The notes under the pieces are model-generated. The model had not been told where the DNA came from. It did no database searches and saw only the letters and a program-made list of their open reading frames with translations. A stretch of 11,391 nucleotides of DNA from Candidatus Caenarcanales bacterium (lineage in GTDB: Bacteria; Cyanobacteriota; Vampirovibrionia; Caenarcaniphilales; Caenarcanaceae), in assembly GCA_947489925.1 (NCBI GenBank), contig CANLFK010000067.1, forward strand, positions 1 to 11,391. The letters are read 5' to 3'. A program made the translations under genes and the position numbers. Positions 1-7,408 of this stretch are shown in pieces (positions within the stretch are counted from its first letter, which is position 1; each line of letters starts with the position of its first letter).

Positions 1-1
1 T

Positions 2-2089
2 CATGGCGATAATCTCGAAGCTTTAAAGTCTCTACTCCCTGAATACGAGGGCAAAATTAAGTGCATTTATATTGATCCACCTTATAATACTGGTAATGAA
101 AACTGGGTTTATAACGATAATGTTAATCACCCTAAAATTAAAAAGTGGCTTGGCGAGGTTGTAGGCAAAGAAGGCGAAGATTTAAGTAGGCATGATAAAT
201 GGCTTTGTATGATGTACCCACGGCTTAAGCTTTTGCATAAATTGCTGAGAGAAGATGGTGTTATTTTTATTAGCATTGATGATAATGAACAAGCTAACCT
301 GAAGCTGATAATGGATGAGATTTTTGGTAGTAGTAATTTTATCGCGAATATAGCTGTTGTTAATAATTTTAAAGGAAGAAGTGATGATAAATATATTGCC
401 TCAGCACATGAAAGTTTATTGATTTTTAAGAAAGGAAGTTTTATTACTAATGGTGTACCTGTACCTGATGAATATCAAAGTGAGTATAAAGAAGAGGATA
501 ATAAGGGAAAATATAGGCTTCAAGGATTAAGAAAAAGAGGCAGTAATGCAAGGCAGGTTGATAGACCAAATTTGTTTTATCCTATTTATTACAATCCTGA
601 ATTAAACTTCATTTCTCTTGAAAAAAAAGAGGATTATGAAGAAATCTTACCTAAACTATCAAGTGGTGAAAATGGTACTTGGAGATGGGGTAAAGAAACA
701 TTTTTATCTAGAGTTGATGAAATTGAAATAAGAATTGTTAAAACAAGAAATGAATTTGATGTTTTTCAAAAAGACTACTTAAGCAATAATGGTATTGAGA
801 AGAGAATTAAACCAAAATCATTTTGGCATGGCTCTGAATTCTCTAGTGAAGCTGGAACTTTGCAATTAAAAAAAATATTTGAAGACAAATCTTTTCCCAC
901 GCCTAAGTCAGTAGATTTAATTGAGTTTTGCTTACAGCAAGCTACAAACCCAAATACTAACGATATTATATTAGATAGTTTTGCAGGCTCTGGAACAACC
1001 GCCCACGCAGTTTTAAATTTAAACAGGCAAGACGGAGGAAACCGCAAATTTATTTTAATTGAAATGGAAGACTATGCTGAAACAATCACAGCAGAGAGAG
1101 TAAAAAGGGTTATGAAGCCCCCCAGCCCCCTAAAGGGGGAGTCAGCGGATCAGCCCTCTAGCTCCCTAAAGGGAGAACAAAAAAACAAGCTCTCTAATTC
1201 TCTAGCGGGAGAACAAAACACCGAACAAACTCCCCCTAAAGGGGGTTGGGGGGCAAGAGAAGCTGAAAGCCTTCCTAAAGTATTTGATTCTGCTAATAAA
1301 GCTTTGTATGAAAAATTAAAAATTAAAGCCCAAGAAATGAGATATAACCCAACCCAAGCAGAGGCATTACTTTGGGACAAACTAAAGAATAATCTTGTAA
1401 TTGATGGTAAAAGTTATAAGTTTCGTAGACAGCATATTATTGAACGATATATCGCTGATTTCTATTGTCTAGAAGCTGGCTTGATTATTGAACTAGATGG
1501 TGGAGTGCATGATACACAACTAGTAGAAGATAAATTAAGACAAGAAGTATTAGAGTCTTTGGGTTGTAAGGTGATTCGCTTTCCTAATGAAATAGTACTA
1601 AATGATATTGATTATGTAATAAATGAAATTACCAATACTTTAAACAAGCCCTCTAATTCTCTAAAAGGAGAACAAGAAAATGAAACTCCCCCTTTAGGGG
1701 GCTGGGGGGCTGAATCTTTTAGTTTTTATGAGCTTGGAGAGAGAATATTTGATGATAGCCAAAACTTAAATGAAAAGATTGGAATAGATAAAATAAGAGA
1801 ATATGTTTATTTTACCGAGACCAGAGAGCAAATTAATGATTTCTCCCCCTTTAGGGGGCTGGGGGGCAAAGATAATCCTTATTATATGGGAGAGCATAAT
1901 AATACTGGTTATTATTTTTATTATGAAAAAGACCAAATAACTGATTTAGACTATAAGTTTTTAGCTACAATGAGTATAAAAGCTGATTCTTATATAATTT
2001 ACGCTGATATTTGTACTCTGTCTCAGGACTTTATGCGAGAGCATTATATTATATTCAAAAAAATTCCCCGTGATATAGCTAAGCTTTAG
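2..2089 (+). CDS. mod: Type III restriction-modification methyltransferase (Mod), 5'-truncated, with in-frame DUF559 insertion
   Basis: The frame is open from base 2, so the gene begins before the window; the first in-window ATG pair (209/212) is internal. Mod transfers a methyl group from S-adenosylmethionine to adenine and provides sequence recognition for the Mod-Res complex. Visible motifs: DPPYNT (motif IV, 74-91), then the variable target-recognition region, then DSFAGSGTT (motif I, SAM binding, 974-1000). This is the beta order of type III enzymes. The typical Mod C-terminal region (FYELGERIFD, then YVYFTET, PYYMGE, YYFYYEKD) lies at about 1720-1935. Two insertions interrupt it without breaking the frame: a 594-bp cassette with a DUF559 nuclease domain (1117-1710) and a lone 24-bp palindrome (1844-1867). 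The stop overlaps the Shine-Dalgarno sequence of the next gene, so the operon continues. Whether the interrupted enzyme is active cannot be told. The family call is very sure. Confidence 0.95.
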   Translation, partial: HGDNLEALKSLLPEYEGKIKCIYIDPPYNTGNENWVYNDNVNHPKIKKWLGEVVGKEGEDLSRHDKWLCMMYPRLKLLHKLLREDGVIFISIDDNEQANLKLIMDEIFGSSNFIANIAVVNNFKGRSDDKYIASAHESLLIFKKGSFITNGVPVPDEYQSEYKEEDNKGKYRLQGLRKRGSNARQVDRPNLFYPIYYNPELNFISLEKKEDYEEILPKLSSGENGTWRWGKETFLSRVDEIEIRIVKTRNEFDVFQKDYLSNNGIEKRIKPKSFWHGSEFSSEAGTLQLKKIFEDKSFPTPKSVDLIEFCLQQATNPNTNDIILDSFAGSGTTAHAVLNLNRQDGGNRKFILIEMEDYAETITAERVKRVMKPPSPLKGESADQPSSSLKGEQKNKLSNSLAGEQNTEQTPPKGGWGAREAESLPKVFDSANKALYEKLKIKAQEMRYNPTQAEALLWDKLKNNLVIDGKSYKFRRQHIIERYIADFYCLEAGLIIELDGGVHDTQLVEDKLRQEVLESLGCKVIRFPNEIVLNDIDYVINEITNTLNKPSNSLKGEQENETPPLGGWGAESFSFYELGERIFDDSQNLNEKIGIDKIREYVYFTETREQINDFSPFRGLGGKDNPYYMGEHNNTGYYFYYEKDQITDLDYKFLATMSIKADSYIIYADICTLSQDFMREHYIIFKKIPRDIAKL
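1117..1254 (+). repeat. Left flank of the cassette: three 36-bp tandem palindromic units plus one inverted unit
   Basis: Copies of a 24-bp palindrome-like unit start at 1117, 1153 and 1189, exactly 36 bp (12 codons) apart. They are in the same orientation and encode a 12-residue repeat of the form PSxSLKGEQ plus three residues. The first copy is the perfect version; the next two differ at several positions. A fourth copy at 1231-1254 is in the opposite orientation (translated TPPKGGWGA). Each unit has a core such as CCCCCTAAAGGGGG or CTCCCTAAAGGGAG that can fold into a hairpin. Their G+C-rich sequence stands out sharply from the surrounding gene. Confidence 0.85.
1289..1645 (+). other. DUF559 (Vsr-like, PD-(D/E)XK superfamily) endonuclease domain embedded in Mod
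   Basis: The segment shows the DUF559 signature in order: a helical start with NPTQAEALLWDKL, then KFRRQHIIERYIADFYC, then LIIELDGGVHD, then GCKVIRFPNEIV. Putative catalytic acids are the D of ADF (codon 1457), and the E and D of IELDG (codons 1490 and 1496). About 115 residues corresponds to a complete domain. DUF559 proteins are usually small stand-alone proteins; here the domain is translated as an insert between the SAM-binding half and the C-terminal half of Mod. Independent translation from an in-frame TTG (1304) or ATG (1337) is possible, but neither has a visible Shine-Dalgarno sequence. The family is related to very-short-patch repair nucleases; its actual activity is largely uncharacterised. 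Confidence 0.85.
1648..1710 (+). repeat. Right flank of the cassette: head-to-head pair of palindromic units
   Basis: One unit in the GCCCTCTAATTC orientation (1648-1671) is followed 15 bp later by a perfect unit in the other orientation (1687-1710). The pair resembles the last unit plus inverted unit of the left flank (1189-1254). The DUF559 domain is therefore bracketed by approximately 65-bp direct repeats, with the perfect inverted copies at the outermost ends. The arrangement is like the paired inverted palindromes of REP/BIME elements. Confidence 0.8.
1844..1867 (+). repeat. Solo 24-bp palindrome inserted in frame in the mod C-terminal region
   Basis: It is identical base for base to 1687-1710 (TCCCCCTTTAGGGGGC and so on) and starts exactly on a codon boundary, adding eight residues, SPFRGLGG. 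Removing it joins TETREQINDF to KDNPYYMGEH, which reads like an ordinary Mod C-terminus. The copy at 1687 is read in a different frame (TPPLGGWGA). The unit lacks stop codons in four of its six frames, which helps it survive in coding DNA. No flanking target duplication is visible. Confidence 0.85.
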
Positions 2090-2100
2090 GAGATTAAACA

Positions 2101-2418
2101 ATGATAGATACAAATATTCAAAGAATTAAAGAAATTGTTTTAGAAAGTACCAAAGATAATTTTGCTAAATTAATTTTATTTGGTTCAAGAGCCAGACAAG
2201 ACTTTAGAGAAGATAGTGATTATGATTTTTTAATAGTTTTAAAACAAGCTTTAAATAAAAAAGACTTATTAGAAATATGTAAATCTTTAAAGCAACAATG
2301 TGCAAAAGAATTTATTCCAAATGATTTTATTATCAAGACAGAAGAGGAAATAGCTTTTTTTAATAAAGTACCTGGTACAACTACATATAATGCAATTTTG
2401 GAGGGTGTTATTTTATGA
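2101..2418 (+). CDS. MNT-domain nucleotidyltransferase, likely antitoxin of an MNT/HEPN pair
   Basis: A 105-residue minimal nucleotidyltransferase. Residues 27-42 carry the signature FGSRARQDFREDSDYD, with the GS motif at 28-29 and metal-binding aspartates D40 and D42; D75 in IPNDFII is the likely third acid. Members of this family act as antitoxins of HEPN ribonucleases, in studied cases by adenylylating the partner. It has a clear Shine-Dalgarno sequence, AGGAG (2088-2092), overlapping the mod stop, and its own end overlaps the start of the HEPN gene by ATGA. This indicates a coupled pair within the mod-res operon. The role as antitoxin is inferred from the family and the pairing. Confidence 0.9.
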   Translation: MIDTNIQRIKEIVLESTKDNFAKLILFGSRARQDFREDSDYDFLIVLKQALNKKDLLEICKSLKQQCAKEFIPNDFIIKTEEEIAFFNKVPGTTTYNAILEGVIL

Positions 2419-2813
2419 ATAATGATTCACTAAAAGTATTTAATAACTGGATTGCCTGTGCTGATGAAGATTTAGAATTAGCTAGAAGAGAATTAAATTA
2501 TATTGATGAAGAAATCTTGATTAGATCTGTATGTTTTCATTGTCAGCAAGCCGTAGAAAAATACTTTAAAGCTTTTTTGATTTTGCATAATAAAAATTTT
2601 CGTAAAACTCATGATTTAGATGAATTAAAAATATTATGTTTGCAATTTGATAAAGCTTTTGAGATTTTTGATGTTACAGAACTATCTTTGTATGCAGTTG
2701 AAGCAAGATATCCAGATTTTGTACTTATTCCAAATTTAGATGATGTAAAGAAAAGTTTTGAATTAGCTAGTCAAGTAAGAGAATTTATTTTCAAAACAAT
2801 AAGGGAGAAATAA
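2415..2813 (+). CDS. HEPN-domain protein, likely ribonuclease toxin of the MNT/HEPN pair
   Basis: A 132-residue all-alpha HEPN protein. The core reads RSVCFHCQQAVEKYFKAFL (37-55), which contains an R-x4-H arrangement (R37, H42) of the type that forms the HEPN ribonuclease site. It is followed by KTHDLDEL (65-71) and ARYPDF (97-102), both typical of the family. HEPN proteins dimerise and cleave RNA when not neutralised by the MNT partner. Its start ATG overlaps the upstream TGA stop, with GGAGGG (2400-2405) as ribosome binding site. It ends four bases before the res ATG, so all four genes appear co-transcribed. Placement between mod and res suggests linkage to the restriction system, either as an addiction module or as an accessory defence arm. 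Confidence 0.85.
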   Translation: MNNDSLKVFNNWIACADEDLELARRELNYIDEEILIRSVCFHCQQAVEKYFKAFLILHNKNFRKTHDLDELKILCLQFDKAFEIFDVTELSLYAVEARYPDFVLIPNLDDVKKSFELASQVREFIFKTIREK

Positions 2814-2817
2814 ACTA

Positions 2818-5424
2818 ATGGAACTCAAACCTTATCAACAGGGCGTAATTAATGATTTAGAAAAGTATTTAGATTATTTAAAAAACTATCATCAAGCCGA
2901 TAAAGCTTTTAATAAATATTGGGAAGATTTAGTTGGAGTATATAATCCAATAACAAATGCTGGTATGAAACCTTATAATGATTCTTTAAATGGAATACCA
3001 GCTATTTGCCTTAAAGTCCCTACTGCTGGCGGTAAAACTTTTATTGCTTGTAATGCGATTAATACTATTTATAATGCTTATAGTTTAGCAAGAGCAAAAA
3101 TAGTAGTTTGGTTAGTACCTTCAAGAGTAATACTTACACAAACCTTAAATAATTTAAAAAATTCAGAACATCCATATCGTCAAAAATTAAATACTTTATT
3201 TGGGCATAGAGTGGAAGTTCACGACAAAGAAAGCCTTTTATCTGGACAAAGCTTAAATACTTCTTCTTTTGTTGAGGAATTAAATATATTAGTTTTAAGT
3301 TTTGATAGTTTGAGATCTAAAAATAAAGAAGACCGTAAAATTTATCAAGAAAACGGTAATTTAAAAAATATAGCTGATTATATTGGTAATAATGCTGATT
3401 CTTTGTCAGAGCATGATGATACAGCTTTAATTAATATTATAAGAGCTACTAAGCCAGTAATTATTGTTGATGAAAGTCATAATGCGACTAGTCAATTAAG
3501 TTTAGAAATGTTGTCTAATTTAAACCCAAGTTTTATTTTGGAATTAACGGCTACGCCCAGAGAAAGCAGTAATATTATAAGTTTTGTACCAGCAATAGAA
3601 CTGAAAAAAGAAAACATGATTAAATTACCAGTCATTGTTTCTAATTACCATGATAAAAGTGAATTAATTGCTAATACAATTGGATTAAGAAATAAATTAG
3701 AAGAAATAGCCAAAGAACAAGAAAAACAAAGAGAAAAATATATTAGACCAATTGTATTATTTCAAGCTCAACCAAAGAGCGATAAAGATAATGAAACCTT
3801 TGAAAAAATTAAAATTAAACTTATAGAATTAGGAATACCCAAAGACGAAATTAAAATTAAAACCGCAAATTTAGATGAAATAAAAAACGAAAACTTATTA
3901 AGTAAAACTTGTTCTGTTAGATATATTATAACTGTTAATGCTCTTAAGGAAGGCTGGGATTGTCCTTTTGCTTATATACTTGCTTCATTGGCTAATAGAT
4001 CTTCGGCTATTGATGTAGAACAAATTTTAGGGCGTGTACTGAGAAAGCCTTATGTATCAAAACAAGTACATGATGCTTTAGACATGTCATATGTACTCAC
4101 TTCTTCATCTGACTTTTTGAAAACATTGCAAAGTATTGTTAAAGGACTAACTAATTCTGGTTTTAGCGAAAAAGATTATAGAGTCAGCGAAGAACAAATC
4201 AAAAGCGTACAAAATATAGAACAATTAGCTTTAATTAATAATAAAAGTGAAAAATTTGACTCTTGCGAAGAATTACAAACTATTTCTGTGGAAGATATAC
4301 AAAAACATCAAATACAAGAAAAAGAAATTAATAAAGTTGATGAATTATTAGAAAAAGCAATTGAAGAAAATCAGAATTACAATAAAAAAATATTAGAAGA
4401 ATCTACTTTGTTTAGTCTACCAATTGGGAATAATATGAAACAATATTTAGTAAAAGAAGAGTTTAAATCAGACTTAGAAAATATACTATTACCACAATTT
4501 TATATTGAAACCCCAAGCTTGAGTTTATTTGGAAATACACCAGAAAAGATATTAGACAAAGATGAATTATTATCTGGGTTTAAGCTTTCTGAAGCGGATT
4601 TAAATATTAATTTTGAATCATTAGAATTAGAAATAAGAAAAATCGATATAGAAGAACAAAATAAACAATTTATACCAATTATTTCCAGACTGGATAGTCG
4701 AAATAAAGAATATTTAAAAACTCTTTTGATTAATTCTAGTCCAGAAAAGAAAGTAAAAACTGTTACCGAAACAATAGTCAAATTAATTGGCAATATGTAC
4801 CCCATAGCTGATCAACAAATAAAGTTTTATACAGAAAGAATTGTTCAGCGTTTTTCATCTGAGCAGGTTGCTGACTTTATTGACAATGAGTATAAATATA
4901 CAGAAAAAATCAAACAGAAAATAAGAGATTTAGCCAAAGAGTATCAAAAAAACGAATTTGAAAGAAAACTAAAACTCGATCAAATCTCATTAAAACCTTC
5001 ATACAAACTGAAAGATTATATACAACCAACCAAGATTCTTGAAGGGTTTGCTAAAACTTTTTATGAAAAAGAAGATGGAAACTTAAATAATTTTGAAAAG
5101 AAATTTATTGATAAACTGGAAGGATTAGAAAATATTAAATGGTGGCATCGTAACGGAGAAAGAGGGAAAGGGTTTTATATTAATGGTTTTGTAAATCATT
5201 ACCCAGATTTTATTATTTGTACTAATTCTAATAAAATTATTGTTATTGAAACAAAAGGAGATCAGTTTGCTGATGAGCGAGATAATAAATTAAAAATTAA
5301 ACTTGGTAATATTTGGGATGATAAATCTGAGAAAAAGTATAAGTATTTTATGGTTTTTGAATCAGCAAAGGTCGAAGGAGCATATTGTTATGATAATTTT
5401 ATTGAAGTCTTGAAAGATATTTAA
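2818..5424 (+). CDS. res: Type III restriction enzyme, Res subunit (helicase-translocase/endonuclease)
   Basis: 868 residues, within the usual Res range and apparently complete. Superfamily 2 motifs are in order: Walker A VPTAGGKT (67-74), Walker B DESH (218-221), TATPRE (244-249), EGWDCP (378-383) and QILGRVLRKP (402-411, motif VI). The C-terminal nuclease site is PD-x13-ETK (D797, E811, K813), intact. Res uses ATP hydrolysis to communicate between inversely oriented sites and cuts beside the Mod recognition sequence. It needs Mod for DNA recognition, so activity depends on the cassette-interrupted Mod upstream. The start is supported by AAGGGAGA (2801-2808). No frameshift or lost motif is seen. 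Confidence 0.96.
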   Translation: MELKPYQQGVINDLEKYLDYLKNYHQADKAFNKYWEDLVGVYNPITNAGMKPYNDSLNGIPAICLKVPTAGGKTFIACNAINTIYNAYSLARAKIVVWLVPSRVILTQTLNNLKNSEHPYRQKLNTLFGHRVEVHDKESLLSGQSLNTSSFVEELNILVLSFDSLRSKNKEDRKIYQENGNLKNIADYIGNNADSLSEHDDTALINIIRATKPVIIVDESHNATSQLSLEMLSNLNPSFILELTATPRESSNIISFVPAIELKKENMIKLPVIVSNYHDKSELIANTIGLRNKLEEIAKEQEKQREKYIRPIVLFQAQPKSDKDNETFEKIKIKLIELGIPKDEIKIKTANLDEIKNENLLSKTCSVRYIITVNALKEGWDCPFAYILASLANRSSAIDVEQILGRVLRKPYVSKQVHDALDMSYVLTSSSDFLKTLQSIVKGLTNSGFSEKDYRVSEEQIKSVQNIEQLALINNKSEKFDSCEELQTISVEDIQKHQIQEKEINKVDELLEKAIEENQNYNKKILEESTLFSLPIGNNMKQYLVKEEFKSDLENILLPQFYIETPSLSLFGNTPEKILDKDELLSGFKLSEADLNINFESLELEIRKIDIEEQNKQFIPIISRLDSRNKEYLKTLLINSSPEKKVKTVTETIVKLIGNMYPIADQQIKFYTERIVQRFSSEQVADFIDNEYKYTEKIKQKIRDLAKEYQKNEFERKLKLDQISLKPSYKLKDYIQPTKILEGFAKTFYEKEDGNLNNFEKKFIDKLEGLENIKWWHRNGERGKGFYINGFVNHYPDFIICTNSNKIIVIETKGDQFADERDNKLKIKLGNIWDDKSEKKYKYFMVFESAKVEGAYCYDNFIEVLKDI

Positions 5425-5663
5425 TAAACAAAATAAGTAATACCTAGTCAAAATAAAAAGTGTCAAATGTGAGAAGTTATTGATTTCTAAAATTAAAATA
5501 TTTACAAAAAACAAAAACAAACTTTTAAAAATATAAATTAAATCAATTCTCCGTTGTCTAGCTTCTTGAATTTAAGACTTTTTTGCAAAAGATGATAACT
5601 TATAAGGGTTTTTATTTTAACAGGGCTTCCTGAGGCAAATAAAATATAAATACAAAAAATACT

Positions 5664-5705
5664 ACAACAACAATTTTTTAAACTTTTTTTTGTTGTTGTT
5701 TTTTT
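5664..5705 (+). terminator. Hairpin with T-run, probable terminator of the mod-res operon
   Basis: ACAACAACAA (5664-5673) pairs perfectly with TTGTTGTTGT (5690-5699) across a 16-base loop, followed by a run of T. The stem has only three G-C pairs and lies 240 bp after res, so it may be weak. It could instead be a structural part of the origin. Confidence 0.45.
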
Positions 5706-5820
5706 ATTTTAAAACCTTTTTAATACTTTTTAAATACTTGTTGAACACTTCAAAAAACTTTTTTCCTTAAAACACTATCTGCTAAGGACTTGTAGCGTTT
5801 ATTAAAAAAATTTCATAAAA

Positions 5821-5918
5821 GTCAAAAACGACAAATTGGGGGTCAAAAACGACAAATTGGGGGTCAAAAACGACAAATTGGGGGTCAAAAACGACAAATT
5901 GGGGGTCAAAAACGACAA
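5821..5918 (+). repeat. Five tandem 21-bp iterons
   Basis: Repeats begin at 5821, 5842, 5863, 5884 and 5905. Four are full and identical (GTCAAAAACGACAAATTGGG plus one G); the fifth is cut to 14 bases. The 21-bp period equals two helical turns, placing all Rep sites on one face of the DNA. They are the expected binding sites of the Rep protein encoded 130 bp downstream. There are no spacers between units, so this is not a CRISPR array. Confidence 0.95.
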
Positions 5919-5941
5919 GATTTTTTTTTGTAGCTTTAATA

Positions 5942-5967
5942 ACACTTTTAAATAAGTGTAGTATATT
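5942..5967 (+). promoter_or_regulatory. Possible rep promoter with inverted repeat
   Basis: ACACTT (5942-5947) and AAGTGT (5954-5959) form an inverted repeat just upstream of a -10-like TATATT (5962-5967). No good -35 hexamer sits at 16-18 bp, so the promoter may be weak or activated. The rep leader would then be about 76 bases. Confidence 0.35.
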
Positions 5968-6024
5968 TATTTAGTGAAATTTTAAATTTGTTTGTTTAAT
6001 AAGTATTGCGAGTTTGTTTGCTAG

Positions 6025-6048
6025 TTGACCCCCAATTTGTCGTTTTTG
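6025..6048 (-). promoter_or_regulatory. Inverted iteron at the rep start, probable autorepression operator
   Basis: The reverse strand matches the iteron exactly over 24 bases (core CAAAAACGACAAATTGGGGG) and ends one base before the rep ATG. In iteron plasmids, Rep dimers usually bind such inverted sites to repress their own gene, while monomers bind the direct repeats. Here the site occupies the place of a Shine-Dalgarno sequence, and none is visible. Confidence 0.8.
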
Positions 6049-6049
6049 T

Positions 6050-7408
6050 ATGAGAAAGAAAAATAAAACTGTCAATTCTAGTTTAGTTAAGCAAAGTAAT
6101 GCCTTGATTAATGCAAGTTATCAGGTTTCTTTGGCTGAAAAAAGAATTATTTTATATATGCTTACTAAAATTCATAAAGACGATGAAGATTTCAAGCCTT
6201 ATCGAATGAATATTAAAGAGTTTTTGGCAGAAATTGGAACTGATACTAAAAACCTTTACGAACGGGCTAAACACTCAACTAAAGAGTTGTTGAACAGAGT
6301 TTTGGAAATAAAAACTTCTACTGGTTTATTGCAAATAACTTTTCTGTCTAGTGCTGAATATTATGATAAAGAGGGCTATGTTGAATTGTCTTTTGATCCA
6401 AAATTAAAGCCTTATTTACTTCAATTAAAAGAATGTTTTACTACCTATGCTATTGAAAATATTTTATCTCTTAAAAGTATTCATTCAATGAGAATATATG
6501 AGCTTTTAAAACAGTTTCAATCTTTAGGAGAGCGAACTTTTAAACTTAAAGAATTAAAATATATACTTGGCTTGCAAGATCAGTATTTTAATGATTATAC
6601 AGCTTTCAAAAAAAGAGTAATCTTACAAGCTCAGAAAGAACTAAACCAAAGTACTGATATTAGTTTTGAATTTGAAGAAATAAAGCTTGGTAAAAAAATT
6701 GATAGTATAAAATTTATAATTCAAAATCAACCCCAATTAGAAGAACCTGAACCAGAACTGGAAATAAAAGAAAAACCAGAAGAAACAATAATTGAAAATA
6801 CTAAACAAAATATTATTTTAAATAAATTACTTGATTTAGGAGTTGAAAATACTAAAGCTTTAAATTTTATCCAAATCAAAGACCTAGATACTTTAGATGA
6901 ACAAATTGAATACGCAGAAAAACAATATAAAACTAAAAAAGTACATAGTAATTTAGGCGGTTATTTAGTATCAATTATTGAAAAAGATGCCAATGTAAAA
7001 AATGATTATGATAAAAAATTGCAAGAAAAAGAGAAACAACAAAAAGAATTAGAAAAACAAAAACAAGAGCAAGAAAAATTATTAATTCAAGAATACGAAA
7101 CCGAATTTCAAGAGGAAAGAGAAATTAAACTTGCCCAATTAATGCCAGATATTAATGAAGAAATTTTAGAAGAATACTATTCAGACCGAAAAGAAAAAAT
7201 GTTTGTATTTGATTCAAAAGGTAATTTTAAATTTGAAAGTGCAGTTAGATTATTTAAAGGACAAATTGCCCGAGAAAATAATATTGAATATTCAGATGAA
7301 GCCTTTAAAAAGTGGGTTAAACAAAATAAAAATATTGAATTAGGTCAAAAAACGGTTAATGGTCTTTCTCAGTGGGTTATTATCGGTAAACAATTAAGCT
7401 TTATTTAA
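6050..7408 (+). CDS. rep: Plasmid replication initiator protein, Rep_3 (RepB) family
   Basis: 452 residues. The N-terminal part (to about residue 220) fits the Rep_3 twin winged-helix fold. It opens with KQSNALINASYQVSLAEKRI, has NIKEFLAEIG and LYERAKHSTKELLNRVL, and contains the characteristic SIHSMRIYELLKQF and FKLKELKYILGL segments. Rep binds the upstream iterons and recruits the host replication machinery. The protein is longer than the usual 230-330 residues. The extra C-terminal half is acidic and charged, with a glutamine/glutamate/lysine-rich coiled-coil-like stretch (about 320-360), then a compact end. The ATG at 6050 is the only sensible start, although no Shine-Dalgarno sequence precedes it. 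Expression is probably autoregulated through the inverted iteron touching the start codon. Confidence 0.93.
   Translation: MRKKNKTVNSSLVKQSNALINASYQVSLAEKRIILYMLTKIHKDDEDFKPYRMNIKEFLAEIGTDTKNLYERAKHSTKELLNRVLEIKTSTGLLQITFLSSAEYYDKEGYVELSFDPKLKPYLLQLKECFTTYAIENILSLKSIHSMRIYELLKQFQSLGERTFKLKELKYILGLQDQYFNDYTAFKKRVILQAQKELNQSTDISFEFEEIKLGKKIDSIKFIIQNQPQLEEPEPELEIKEKPEETIIENTKQNIILNKLLDLGVENTKALNFIQIKDLDTLDEQIEYAEKQYKTKKVHSNLGGYLVSIIEKDANVKNDYDKKLQEKEKQQKELEKQKQEQEKLLIQEYETEFQEEREIKLAQLMPDINEEILEEYYSDRKEKMFVFDSKGNFKFESAVRLFKGQIARENNIEYSDEAFKKWVKQNKNIELGQKTVNGLSQWVIIGKQLSFI

Larger units (their letters stand above)
1117..1710 (+). mobile_element. 594-bp palindrome-bounded cassette carrying a DUF559 endonuclease domain, inserted in frame in mod
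   Basis: The left end (1117-1140) is the exact reverse complement, 24 of 24 bases, of the right end (1687-1710, beginning TCCCCCTTTAGGGGGC). The length is 594 = 3 x 198, so the mod frame is kept. Removing it joins the SAM-motif half (ERVKRVM) to the native C-terminal half (ESFSFYELGE). Inside are further copies of the same palindrome and one DUF559 domain. The cassette is flanked by TGAA on both sides (1113-1116, 1711-1714). This may be a 4-bp target duplication, but collapsing it would put the ancestral gene out of frame, so it may be chance. No transposase is seen. DUF559 genes accompanied by similar G/C-rich palindromes are known to me from other bacteria; mobility here is inferred from structure. 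Confidence 0.75.
5425..6049. other. Plasmid replication origin region (oriV)
   Basis: The 625 bp between res and rep contain no credible gene. They hold a very AT-rich stretch, a hairpin with a T-run (5664-5705), five direct iterons (5821-5918), a small inverted repeat near a possible rep -10 box (5942-5967), and an inverted iteron at the rep start (6025-6048). Iterons next to a Rep_3 initiator are the standard layout of iteron plasmids, where Rep monomers bind the repeats and melt the AT-rich part. I found no convincing DnaA box (TTATNCACA). From 5425 to 5660 I see only AT-rich DNA, including TTTTGCAAAA (5581-5590). Confidence 0.8.

Noticed and set aside
775..1047. Minus-strand open frame opposite mod
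   Set aside because: It is antisense to the conserved SAM-binding region of mod, with no promoter, ribosome site or recognisable domain.
1150..1380. Minus-strand open frame across the cassette
   Set aside because: It arises from the multi-frame openness of the palindromes, and is antisense to the DUF559 domain.
1113..1714. TGAA on both sides of the cassette as a proven target site duplication
   Set aside because: Collapsing the duplication would remove 598 bp and shift the mod frame, so the ancestral gene would have been broken. The 4-base match may be chance.
4500..4805. Minus-strand open frame opposite res
   Set aside because: It is a shadow of the res coding sequence with no independent support.
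5821..5918. Regular short repeats as a possible CRISPR array
   Set aside because: The 21-bp units follow each other with no spacers, and lie upstream of a Rep_3 gene; they are iterons.
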